This document shows positions 17,180-25,273 of a stretch of DNA of 64,000 nucleotides, in pieces. This DNA comes from JBBBNV01 sp037137075 (GTDB taxonomy: Bacteria > Bacillota > Bacilli > Paenibacillales > NBRC-103111). Every line of letters begins with the position of its first letter. Position 1 is the stretch's first letter. A model generated the notes under the pieces. It was not told the origin of the DNA, searched no databases, and worked only from the letters and a program-made list of their open reading frames with translations. The translations under genes were made by a program, and so were the position numbers. The stretch lies in NCBI RefSeq assembly GCF_037137075.1, contig NZ_JBBBNV010000005.1, forward strand, positions 62,001 through 126,000, given 5' to 3'.

Positions 17180-18361
17180 TTATCCGGTTATCCGGGAATG
17201 CTCCGCGACCGGCCTCAAATCTTCCAGCTCGTTGACGGAGACGATGTCCGCACGTTTTTTGTGCGGCTTGCTCCAATACTGCTCGCTGCCCGGCAGATCA
17301 TCGAACCATGCCGCTGTTTTTGGACAATCCAGCACCATGAATTTGCCGTAATCGCCATCGCGGGACTGGTGGTACTTCAGGTACGCTTTGCCGTCCTCGA
17401 TGGCGAGAATTTCGATTTTGCCGGACGTATGGCTCATCGAGAGACGAATACGCTTGCCGAGCCCGGAGGTCAGGGCTTTGGCTTCTTCGGTGATGCGGTA
17501 TGCCTGCTCCAGCGGCAGAACGAAATCGCAATTCCCGGCGACCGGTCGGTTAATGAAGAAGTAGTACGGGGTTACGCCCGCCGTTGACAGCTTATCCAGC
17601 AGCTCGCCAAGAACGGCGGGATCATCATTGATGCCCTTCAGAATCGGCGTCTGATTTACGACGACGGCGCCGGCCTGATGCAGCGCCTCGAAGGCGCGCC
17701 GGGCTTCGGCGGTAATTTCCCGCGGATGGTTAATATGAGCCATGATGTAGATGCGCTTCTCTGCCGTGGAGAACTCGGAAATCGTCTGAAGCAGCGCTTC
17801 ATCCTCATAGATGCGCATCGGATTAAATACAGGCAGCTTGGAGCCGAAGCGGATGATGTTAACATGCTCCAATTGGCGCAGCCGCTCCAGAATGGCGCGT
17901 ATCTTCGGTGTGCCGAGAATGAGGCTGTCGCCGCCGGTCAAGAGCACGTTGCTGATTTCCTTGTGACGGCTAATATAGTCCAGACCCGGCTCCATATCCG
18001 GCACGGCCTCCTTCACATCGTTGCGGAACAGGCGCTTGCGGAAGCAGTAGCGGCAGTACGCGCCGCAAACCTCCGAGACGATGAGCAGCGCGGTGGTCCG
18101 GTATTTGTGCTGACAGCCGGGCACGACATAGTTTGTATCCTCGTCCGAAGCGTCCCAGCGGCCGTATTCCAGCAGCTCGCCCTTGTTCGGAATAACGAGC
18201 TTGCGAATCGGATCGTCCGGGTCGTCCCAGTGAATAAGGTTCAAGTAATAGTCGTTGACGCGGAATACGAATTTGTCCGTAATTTGCATCAGCTGCTTCC
18301 GTTCTTCACTCGGAATAGCTGTAATTTTACCAATATCCGTGATGTACTTTGGCTGCGGCAT
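17180..18361 (-). CDS. KamA-family radical SAM aminomutase-like protein
   Basis: This 393-residue protein is related to lysine 2,3-aminomutase. The [4Fe-4S]/SAM motif CxxxCxxC is at C99, C103 and C106 (CGAYCRYC). LTGGDSL at 141-147 and QTPILKGIND are KamA family blocks. K315 in HTSGKIEI sits where the PLP lysine is expected, but the glycine-rich PGGGGK context of classical enzymes is missing, so the reaction is not certain to be lysine to beta-lysine. The ATG lies within a TAATG overlap with a 25-codon frame and has its own GAGGAGG. A c-di-AMP riboswitch lies upstream on the same strand. No partner acetyltransferase (ablB) is adjacent. Confidence 0.88.
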   Translation of the reverse strand: MPQPKYITDIGKITAIPSEERKQLMQITDKFVFRVNDYYLNLIHWDDPDDPIRKLVIPNKGELLEYGRWDASDEDTNYVVPGCQHKYRTTALLIVSEVCGAYCRYCFRKRLFRNDVKEAVPDMEPGLDYISRHKEISNVLLTGGDSLILGTPKIRAILERLRQLEHVNIIRFGSKLPVFNPMRIYEDEALLQTISEFSTAEKRIYIMAHINHPREITAEARRAFEALHQAGAVVVNQTPILKGINDDPAVLGELLDKLSTAGVTPYYFFINRPVAGNCDFVLPLEQAYRITEEAKALTSGLGKRIRLSMSHTSGKIEILAIEDGKAYLKYHQSRDGDYGKFMVLDCPKTAAWFDDLPGSEQYWSKPHKKRADIVSVNELEDLRPVAEHSRITG

Positions 18362-18438
18362 TATGCATTCCTCCTCATGGGTTCATTCGTACGCGTGAGC
18401 GCCGTCAGATACGGATGCGGGGTGTGCGGAACCGGCAC
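18361..18438 (-). CDS. Putative 25-residue leader peptide coupled to the KamA-like gene
   Basis: A GTG codon follows AAAAGGAGG at seven bases and opens a frame MPVPHTPHPYLTALTR... that ends exactly in the start of the KamA-like gene (TAATG). The ribosome-binding site is stronger than that of many full genes in the window. I do not recognise the peptide. It may couple translation to the downstream gene rather than act as a protein. Confidence 0.4.
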   Translation of the reverse strand: MPVPHTPHPYLTALTRTNEPMRRNA

Positions 18439-18456
18439 TTCTCAACCTCCTTTTCT

Positions 18457-18561
18457 TCAAAAATACAGCGAATGGCAAAGAGCCCCCACACGCAGGGCTA
18501 TCGCCACCTCTGCCAGCAAGGGCCAAAAAAAGCACAAAAAGACCCTATACGGGTCAATCAT
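18457..18561 (-). CDS. Putative 34-residue hydrophobic small ORF in the riboswitch leader
   Basis: An ATG six bases after AAGGAG opens a frame MIDPYRVFLCFFWPLLAEV... with a hydrophobic core that could span a membrane. Its ribosome-binding site and start codon lie inside the loop of the predicted antiterminator, and its first codons form the terminator stem. It could be a real small protein or simply a by-product of the expression platform. Confidence 0.3.
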   Translation of the reverse strand: MIDPYRVFLCFFWPLLAEVAIALRVGALCHSLYF

Positions 18562-18583
18562 TGCAGACTCCTTCAATTGACCC
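18535..18583 (-). terminator. Terminator/antiterminator of the c-di-AMP riboswitch
   Basis: On the minus strand, GACCCGTATAGGGTC followed by TTTTT (18536-18555) forms a short intrinsic terminator. GGGTCAAT (18576-18583) is perfectly complementary to ATTGACCC (18551-18558), whose GACCC is also the left arm of the terminator. The two hairpins are therefore mutually exclusive, as expected for a transcriptional switch. Confidence 0.82.
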
Positions 18584-18587
18584 ATCT

Positions 18588-18715
18588 CCTGCTGACGAGG
18601 TTAGCTGACGGACTCGGGAAAGATGGTTCCCTACGGTGCCTGGAAGAGCACTCGATTCGCCCCAAAAACATTGGTTCCCCCGCTTTCCGGAGCAAGGCCG
18701 GAAATTAAGCGTAGT
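18588..18715 (-). promoter_or_regulatory. c-di-AMP (ydaO/yuaA) riboswitch aptamer
   Basis: Read on the minus strand, the sequence contains the conserved blocks of the ydaO motif in order: CGCTTAA, a hairpin, GCGGGGGAACC, GGGGCGAATCG, TAGGGAACC, CCCGAGTCCG and TCAGCTAACCTCGT. Known members bind cyclic di-AMP and terminate transcription when the ligand is high, controlling potassium transport, osmolyte and cell-wall genes. Here the only downstream genes are two very small frames and the KamA-like gene. The match is by eye, but the blocks are long and ordered. Confidence 0.92.
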
Positions 18716-18973
18716 GTTAGTGTAGCGGAGTGTACCTGAGAAGTCAATGAAATATTTTGAAAATTAAAACATTTGGCTGCGGTCAGCCGGGAAGCGGCGG
18801 CGGGCTCTAGGCCGAACGGAGGTAGCGGCTTTATCCCATTCGGGATATAATCGAACTACACAGGCTGAACAAAGGGAATCCCGAGAAACACCGGAACGGC
18901 AATAGCGGATAAGCCTTCGTTCAGCTTGCTTCGGAACCCGGCAGAAGACTGGAACAGGAGGAACAGTGAAGGA

Positions 18974-19660
18974 ATGACAGCCATCTTAAACAATGATTGG
19001 GCGCCGCTGCTCAATGCGGAGTTCTCCAAGCCTTATTACATCAAGCTGCGTGAGTTTTTGAAAAAAGAGTACGGGAGCGGTCCCATCCACCCGGACATGT
19101 ATGATATTTATTCCGCTCTTCACTTAACCCCCTATGAGGATGTCAAGGTCGTTATTCTCGGACAAGACCCGTATCATGGCCCGGGCCAGGCGCATGGGCT
19201 GAGCTTCTCCGTGAAGCCCGGTGTGGATATTCCGCCCTCGCTGCGCAACATGTACAAGGAGCTGCAGCAGGATCTCGGCTGCACAATACCGAACCATGGC
19301 TACCTGGTGCATTGGGCCAAGCAGGGCGTGCTGCTGCTGAATACAGTCCTGACGGTCCGTTCCGGCCAGGCGAATTCGCATAAGGGCAAGGGCTGGGAAA
19401 TGTTCACCAATGAGATTATTGCGTGCCTGAACCGGCGGGCCAAGCCGATTGTGTTTATTTTATGGGGCAATCATGCGCTGCAGAAGCGGGAGCTCATTGA
19501 TGCCGGCCGCCATTTTATTATTTCTTCCGTTCACCCGAGCCCGCTGTCGGCCAGCAGAGGCTTTTTCGGCAGCCGCCCGTATTCAAGGGCAAATGCCTAT
19601 CTGCAGGAAATCGGCAGCGAGCCGATCGACTGGCAAATTCCTGATTTGCCGCAGGTATGA
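18974..19660 (+). CDS. ung: Uracil-DNA glycosylase
   Basis: This 228-residue family 1 enzyme removes uracil from DNA to start base-excision repair. The water-activating loop GQDPYHGPGQAHGLSFS starts at residue 63 with the catalytic D65. The DNA-intercalation loop HPSPLSA carries H187, and the uracil-recognition segment VFILWGNHA is present. Length is normal. An open frame extends 16 codons upstream, but the family N-terminus MTAILNNDW begins here; the best ribosome-binding sequence (AGGAGG) lies 12 bases upstream, so the start is slightly uncertain. It is a single gene, followed by a hairpin terminator. Confidence 0.97.
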   Translation: MTAILNNDWAPLLNAEFSKPYYIKLREFLKKEYGSGPIHPDMYDIYSALHLTPYEDVKVVILGQDPYHGPGQAHGLSFSVKPGVDIPPSLRNMYKELQQDLGCTIPNHGYLVHWAKQGVLLLNTVLTVRSGQANSHKGKGWEMFTNEIIACLNRRAKPIVFILWGNHALQKRELIDAGRHFIISSVHPSPLSASRGFFGSRPYSRANAYLQEIGSEPIDWQIPDLPQV

Positions 19661-19759
19661 TGCTTGGATTGGAAAATGATGGACTTTCCGGAGGCTGTAA
19701 AGCCTTGACGGGCACAGCCATGCAATGAATATTGGCCCGGCTCCAGTGAATGACCCGGA

Positions 19760-19800
19760 ACGGCAGTCCTGCAGCGATGAAGCTTCGGGACGGCCGTTTT
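19760..19800 (+). terminator. Terminator downstream of ung
   Basis: ACGGC-A-GTCC pairs with GGAC-G-GCCGT around a 18-base loop with one internal mismatch, and four T follow. Confidence 0.55.
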
Positions 19801-19867
19801 CCAATTTTATCTCCCGTCCTGAGAGAATACATTGATTTAGCGCATCTGTTTCTGGAAATAATATCGG

Positions 19868-19895
19868 TTGAACATTCGAGGGAACACGATATAAT
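19868..19895 (+). promoter_or_regulatory. Sigma-A promoter of the second AraC gene
   Basis: TTGAAC (19868-19873) and TATAAT (19890-19895) are separated by 16 bases, 70 bases before the AraC start codon. The -35 box is part of the GTTGAACATT word shared with the first AraC gene. Confidence 0.7.
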
Positions 19896-19901
19896 ATGAA
19901 T

Positions 19902-19919
19902 AGGTAAACCGCTTTACCT
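19902..19919. promoter_or_regulatory. Inverted repeat AGGTAAA-CCGC-TTTACCT, possible operator
   Basis: This perfect 7-base inverted repeat starts six bases after the -10 box of the AraC promoter, in the position of a classical repressor operator at the transcription start. Confidence 0.45.
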
Positions 19920-19964
19920 TTGACTTGGCCTGCTGGGTCGGCAAGCTATCTATGAGGAGCAACG

Positions 19965-22211
19965 ATGCGCATGAAAAAAACATGGTATAACCGTCTGCTG
20001 CTGTCCTACTTCCCGGTTCTACTCATTACTGTAAGCGTTATCATTTTTATATTTGTGTCCATGATGAGCGAGGTTTCCATCAAGGAAACCGAGAAGGCGA
20101 ACCGGATTTTTTCCAGCTATGTCATTCATTCGATGGAAACGTCGTTGAAGGGCATTGAACGGATGGTGCTTGATGCGATTGTCAGCGACGAAGCGTTTTA
20201 CAGCTTTTTTGTCCGGAATCAGCAGTCTGAGTCCGGGCTGATTTACTATGAGATTTCCAAGGAAATCCGCAAGATGATGAATGATAATCCGTTGATTCAA
20301 TCGATCTACCTGTACCGGGCTGAGGACGGCTTGGTGCTGACGACCAATATGATGGAGAAGCTGGACAATTTCCCTGATAAAGCCTTTGTAGAGCAGTCAG
20401 TTCGGCAGCAGCAGATGGGCTGGTCCGCCATCCGGACCTATACCGATTTCAGCCTGCAGCCCGGCGAGGAGGTCATTTCGCTTAGCAAAAAAGCGCTGCT
20501 TCCCTTCGGCAATCAGGGACTGATTGTCGTCAATGTCCGGGTGGGAATGCTGCTGCACATTGTAGATGAGATGCTGAACCGGGACATCACCTTTATCGAT
20601 ATTTGGAGCGGCGGAAATCGGGTGTATCCGGTTGAGCTTATAAATTCCGAATCAGGTTCGGAGGAACAGGGGAAAATCATTACCAGGGCCCATTCGGATT
20701 ATATTGGCTGGGACTTCGTCAGCGGGATGAAATCAAGCAGTATGTTCGGATGGGTTTCGGCCATTTCCCATATTTGGATTCTGATTGGGGCTGGCACGAT
20801 TTTGTTCGGTATCGTTTATATGCTGTATGTGACACGCCGGAATTATCGGCCGATCGAGATGATTTTGCAGCAAATTCAGCTGCATCAACTCCGCGGGCAG
20901 CCCGGGGGAGCGGGGGATGAATTTTCGTTTATCGGAAAAGTGATTGAAAGCCTGACGGATCAGACAACCCTGTATGAGAAGCAGTACAAGGAGGATCTGC
21001 TGATCCGGCGCAAGCAGTTTTTCCAGGAGCTGCTGGAAGGCAAGACGCCGCTGTCGCGCTCAGACTGGGAGGCAAGCATGAGCCGCCTTCAGCTGCCCGG
21101 CGGATTTACCAGCCTCACTGTTGCTGTGATCGAGCTGGACCGGTACGCTGACTTCAGCGCAGCATACAGCAGCCAGGATCAAGGCTTGTTCAAGTTTGCG
21201 CTCGCCAATGTTGTTCAGGAATTCGCCCATATGGAGCGGCTGTCGGCCTGGGCGGAATGGATTGGGGACGCGCGGCTGGCGGTGCTGTTTACGGCAGTGG
21301 ACGAGAGCGGCACGGAGCGGACGGAGGAGCAGCAGGCCGATTATATTTTGGATAAGCTGCGCACGTGGGTGGCCGTCAATTTGAGATTGACGGTTACTAT
21401 CGGCATCGGGCGCGAGGTAACGGAGCTGGACGCGATCCGGGATTCGTTCCATGAAGCCGGGCGGGCGCTGGGCTACAAAATGTCGCTCGGCAACAATCAG
21501 GTCATCCGTGTGGAGGAAATCGAAGCCGAGGCGCCCGGCGATACGCATAAATATTTCCAGCTGATGGACGCCATGAGCCGGCAATTCCGCATTGCCGACG
21601 ACACCTGGCCGCTTCAGGTGGATCAGCTGGCGCATTATTTGGAGCAGGATGTGCTGAGCGGGGAGGATATCCGTCAGCTGCTGGAGTACTTCCAGCGGCT
21701 GTTCCAGCGCTCGTTGGAGGGGCTGCCCCCGGAAACAGCGGAGAGCTGGAGCCGGGAGGTAAGCCCGCTCATCACCCGGTCGCTGCAGCAGGCGGAAACG
21801 CTGGAGGAGCTGCTCCCTACCGTGACGGATGCATTGAAGCAGCTGCATCAGGACTATACCGCTATCCGCGAATCCAAAAATCATCACCAGCTTGTTCATG
21901 CCATTCGCAAATATATTGAAGATCATTATGCGAACCCGGATTTGTCGCTGAATTTAATCAGCGAGCAGTTTTCCGTTAGCGCCAAATATTCAAGCCAGCT
22001 GTTCAAGGAGGAGATGGGCATGAAATTCGTTGATTTCCTCGTCAGTCTGCGGATGGACCGCGCGAAGCAGCTGCTGCTGGAAACGGAGGCCCCGATTCAG
22101 GATATCTCGGAGCAGGTCGGCTACACCCATTCGATCTCCTTCGGACGCACGTTCAAAAAAATCGTCGGCGTTACGCCCGGCGACTACCGGAAATATATGC
22201 GGTCCCGGTAG
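19965..22211 (+). CDS. Membrane-anchored AraC-family regulator (glycan locus 2)
   Basis: This 748-residue protein has the same plan as the regulator at 11062. It has an N-terminal helix (about 10-32), an extracellular sensor region, a second helix (about 264-288), a cytoplasmic linker and a C-terminal AraC domain. That domain begins with LNLISEQFSVSAKYSSQLFKEE and continues with IQDISEQVGYTHSISFGRTFKK. The start is ATG after GAGGAGC. It heads a co-directional locus of binding protein, two permeases, isomerase, unknown protein and lyase, which it probably activates in response to an extracellular glycan fragment. Confidence 0.9.
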   Translation: MRMKKTWYNRLLLSYFPVLLITVSVIIFIFVSMMSEVSIKETEKANRIFSSYVIHSMETSLKGIERMVLDAIVSDEAFYSFFVRNQQSESGLIYYEISKEIRKMMNDNPLIQSIYLYRAEDGLVLTTNMMEKLDNFPDKAFVEQSVRQQQMGWSAIRTYTDFSLQPGEEVISLSKKALLPFGNQGLIVVNVRVGMLLHIVDEMLNRDITFIDIWSGGNRVYPVELINSESGSEEQGKIITRAHSDYIGWDFVSGMKSSSMFGWVSAISHIWILIGAGTILFGIVYMLYVTRRNYRPIEMILQQIQLHQLRGQPGGAGDEFSFIGKVIESLTDQTTLYEKQYKEDLLIRRKQFFQELLEGKTPLSRSDWEASMSRLQLPGGFTSLTVAVIELDRYADFSAAYSSQDQGLFKFALANVVQEFAHMERLSAWAEWIGDARLAVLFTAVDESGTERTEEQQADYILDKLRTWVAVNLRLTVTIGIGREVTELDAIRDSFHEAGRALGYKMSLGNNQVIRVEEIEAEAPGDTHKYFQLMDAMSRQFRIADDTWPLQVDQLAHYLEQDVLSGEDIRQLLEYFQRLFQRSLEGLPPETAESWSREVSPLITRSLQQAETLEELLPTVTDALKQLHQDYTAIRESKNHHQLVHAIRKYIEDHYANPDLSLNLISEQFSVSAKYSSQLFKEEMGMKFVDFLVSLRMDRAKQLLLETEAPIQDISEQVGYTHSISFGRTFKKIVGVTPGDYRKYMRSR

Positions 22212-22248
22212 CGGTCATGTATGGAAGAAAAAGAAAGCAGGCATCCTG

Positions 22249-22286
22249 AACAAGAGCGGGTATCCGGAGGATAGCCCGCTCTTGTT
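22249..22286 (+). terminator. Hairpin after the second AraC gene
   Basis: AACAAGAGCGGG pairs with CCCGCTCTTGTT around a small inner stem. There is no T-run, so it may be an attenuator or RNA-stabilising hairpin rather than a terminator. The rest of the 336-base gap to the binding-protein gene shows nothing I recognise. Confidence 0.6.
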
Positions 22287-22547
22287 GACCAGACTGGCAG
22301 TAGGCGGCTGGAAATGCCGTCAAATCAGGCTGAATCCGGCGTCAACGGATAAAAGTTTGCTGGCGGAAAACAGTTTTCATCGATGTACAAGGGCAGACCG
22401 GGAATTCGGTTTAGCCGGATGAATTATGTTGATTGACCCTGCCTGCCGATTACCGGTATAACGGAACTACATCGCGCCGTTCTTCCTTTCGGTGACAGCC
22501 AATGATGACGGGCCGATGGAAACACAAGGGTGAAGGAGATGAGCAGT

Positions 22548-24143
22548 TTGAAAATGAAAGCGTTTAAAAAAAGGGCGGTATCTGCATTAGCGGCTTTGAC
22601 GGCATTCGGCCTTCTGGCGGGATGCACAGGAAATAGCGAGGGGACAACGGCAGCAGGCGGCAGCACTACCTCTTCGTCCAAAACGCCGATAACCTTAAAG
22701 GTAGAAGTGTTCGACCGGGGGAATTCCCCATCCGGCGTGACCGTTTCCAATAACCCGATGACCCAATGGATACAGCAGAGCTTCGGTGATCCGAACAACA
22801 TGAAATTAGAATTCACCCCGGTGCCGCGCACTCAGGAGGTGGAGAAGCTGAACGTCATGATGGCCAGCGGCGATGCGCCGGATATTGTGTTTACCTATGA
22901 CGCCAATGTGGTATTCAACTATGTGCAGCAGGGGGGACTTGCGGATTTGGGCAAGCTGATCGACCAGCATGGCCCGAATTTAAAAAGCTATCTCGGCGAG
23001 GCGACCCTGAAGTACGGGCAGTTCGATGGCGTACAGTATGCCATCCCGGCCAGACGGGTGTATCTCGGCAAGTATTCCTCCATGATTCGTAAGGATTGGC
23101 TGGATAAGCTCGGCCTGCCGGTGCCGCAAACGACCGACGAGGTATACAAGACGCTGAAGGCGTTTAAGGAGAAAAAACCGGGCGGCGATCAAACGATTCC
23201 GCTGGGCTTCTTCTTAGGGGCGGCCTCGTATGAGCCGCTGGTGTGGTCCTTCATCAAGAACACGTCGGAGGAAGAGAAATACGGTTCGATGATGATGCTC
23301 GGATCGCGGGAGTATCCGGTCCTGATGCCGGGGCATAAGGATGCGTTCCGCTTCTTGAACAAGCTGTACAATGAGGGGCTTGTCAGCCCGGATTTTGCCC
23401 TGGATAAGGATAAGAAGAAGATGTGGCAGGACATTATGACCGGCAAGGTCGGCATGTATGCGGAGGATGCGGGCGACAGCTACAAAACGACGCCGGGCGT
23501 ATACCCGATTCTGGAGAAAAACGTACAGGGCGCCAAGCTGCAGCCGATTGATCCGTACACGAACGAGGAAGGCAAGCACGCCAAGCCGGGCTACCAGCCG
23601 GCGGGTATGTTCATCATGGTGCCGAAATTCAGCAAAAATGCCGAAGCGGCGGTCAAATACTTGAACTGGATGGCGCAAAAGGATGTACTGACCCGTCTTG
23701 TGTACGGGGAAGAAGGCAAAAACCACAAGCTGGTGGATGGACTGCCGGTGCTGATGGATAACGATGAAACGAAAAACCTGCTGTACAATCCGGGCGACAA
23801 TGCGATCATTTCCAATGATATCGACTTTGGCAGCGAGGACAAAAACCTGAAGGCCAAATCGCTGGTGCTGCCGGAAAATTACCGGGCGGACGCGATGGTC
23901 TCCTACAAGAACGGCCTGACGGATGGAGCCGCGCCGCTGCGCTTCCCGCGCCCGATTCAGGCGGAGGTGAAGAACGGCAAGGCCCTGCTGGATAAATATG
24001 AGCAGATGCTGGTCAAATCGATGATGGCGAAGCCGGACAGCTTTGACAAAACGTATGACGACGCTCTGAAGGATTTCATGTCCAGCGGCGGTGACGCGAT
24101 TCAGAAGGAACGCCAGGAAGCATACAAAAGCATGAAAAAATAA
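22548..24143 (+). CDS. Extracellular solute-binding lipoprotein (glycan locus 2)
   Basis: This 531-residue sugar-binding lipoprotein has the basic start KMKAFKKRA, a hydrophobic core and the lipobox LLAGC, followed by a low-complexity linker GNSEGTTAAGGSTTSS. The body reads like LplA-type family 1 proteins (MIRKDWLDKLGLPVPQTTDEVYKTLKAFKEKKPGG). I place the start at TTG 22548, nine bases after AAGGAG. The upstream GTG and ATG in the same frame overlap that ribosome-binding site. It is the substrate-binding part of the transporter encoded by the next two genes. Confidence 0.9.
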   Translation: MKMKAFKKRAVSALAALTAFGLLAGCTGNSEGTTAAGGSTTSSSKTPITLKVEVFDRGNSPSGVTVSNNPMTQWIQQSFGDPNNMKLEFTPVPRTQEVEKLNVMMASGDAPDIVFTYDANVVFNYVQQGGLADLGKLIDQHGPNLKSYLGEATLKYGQFDGVQYAIPARRVYLGKYSSMIRKDWLDKLGLPVPQTTDEVYKTLKAFKEKKPGGDQTIPLGFFLGAASYEPLVWSFIKNTSEEEKYGSMMMLGSREYPVLMPGHKDAFRFLNKLYNEGLVSPDFALDKDKKKMWQDIMTGKVGMYAEDAGDSYKTTPGVYPILEKNVQGAKLQPIDPYTNEEGKHAKPGYQPAGMFIMVPKFSKNAEAAVKYLNWMAQKDVLTRLVYGEEGKNHKLVDGLPVLMDNDETKNLLYNPGDNAIISNDIDFGSEDKNLKAKSLVLPENYRADAMVSYKNGLTDGAAPLRFPRPIQAEVKNGKALLDKYEQMLVKSMMAKPDSFDKTYDDALKDFMSSGGDAIQKERQEAYKSMKK

Positions 24144-24293
24144 AGATTGCGTATCCCGCGGGCTTCGTTCCACGCGCGGCAGGGCAGTCCGGCGCAGCCG
24201 GGCCGCCCCTGCAAGCGGCGGAAGGCGCGTCTTGCGTCAAGCAGGCGAGCCGCGGAGGCCCCGCGTGTATGCGGGAGGGGAGCTTGTGAGCGG

Positions 24294-25247
24294 ATGAAAG
24301 GTGCAGAGGCTTACGCAGTAAGGCAAGGGGAGCGTGCGCGAGTGAAAAACACCGGGGTTTATTTCGCACGGTATTGGCAGCTGTATATGATGCTCGTTTT
24401 GCCTGTCGTGTATTTCGGTATTTTCAAGTATGGCCCGATGTACGGTGTAACGATTGCCTTCAAGGATTTTAATTTGTTTCAAGGCATTAACGCCAGTCCG
24501 TGGATTGGCTTGGACACGTTCCGTGAAATTTTCAAAATGGATGCGTTTTATGAGGCGCTGCGCAATACGTTCATGCTTAATTTTCTCGATCTCGTCGTTT
24601 CCTTCCCGGCACCGATTGTGCTGGCCATTATGCTGAATGAGCTGCGTACGGTATGGTTCAAGAAGCTGTCTCAAACGGTATTGTATCTCCCGCATTTCAT
24701 CTCGTGGGTGCTAATCGGCGGGATTGTGTATCAGGTGTTCGCCACCAATACCGGTATTGTCAACCATTTGCTCGGCAATCTCGGAATCGAACCGATTCCG
24801 TTTCTATCGGATAAATATTACTGGCTGATTACGTATTTGGGCACTGGCGTGTGGCACAGCGCGGGCTGGGGCACCATCATTTATTTGGCGGCGCTGACCG
24901 GCATTAACAAGGAGCAGTACGAGGCTGCGGATGTGGACGGGGCCAGCCGGCTCAAAAAAATATGGCACATTACCCTGCCGGGTATTCGTTCGACGATCAT
25001 CGTGCTGCTTGTCTTGAAGCTGGGGGAAATGGTGCAAATCGGCTTTGAGCGCCCGTTTGTTATCGGCAACGTGACAGTTGCGGACTTTTCCCAGGTGCTC
25101 AGTACCTTCGTGTATAAAATGGGGATGCAGACCGGCCAATATTCGGTCGCAACGGCGGTCGGATTTTTCCAGGCGGTGGTCGGGCTTGTATTCATTCTGA
25201 CCTCCAACTATATTGCCAAGAAAACGACGGATGAAGGCATTATTTAA
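24294..25247 (+). CDS. CUT1 sugar ABC permease, LplB type (locus 2)
   Basis: This six-helix permease of about 317 residues has the EAA loop EAADVDGASRLKKIWHITLPG and the typical opening FKYGPMYGVTIAFKDFNLFQGI. The start is uncertain. ATG at 24294 follows GGGAGGGGAG at 11 bases, and GTG at 24342 follows AGGGGAG at nine bases; both give a basic cytoplasmic N-terminus. A longer open frame from 24147 has no supporting ribosome-binding site. Together with the next gene it forms the membrane channel for the binding protein upstream. No ATPase is encoded in the locus. Confidence 0.88.
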   Translation: MKGAEAYAVRQGERARVKNTGVYFARYWQLYMMLVLPVVYFGIFKYGPMYGVTIAFKDFNLFQGINASPWIGLDTFREIFKMDAFYEALRNTFMLNFLDLVVSFPAPIVLAIMLNELRTVWFKKLSQTVLYLPHFISWVLIGGIVYQVFATNTGIVNHLLGNLGIEPIPFLSDKYYWLITYLGTGVWHSAGWGTIIYLAALTGINKEQYEAADVDGASRLKKIWHITLPGIRSTIIVLLVLKLGEMVQIGFERPFVIGNVTVADFSQVLSTFVYKMGMQTGQYSVATAVGFFQAVVGLVFILTSNYIAKKTTDEGII

Positions 25248-25273
25248 AGTGTGCGAAAAGGAGGGCGCTATTG

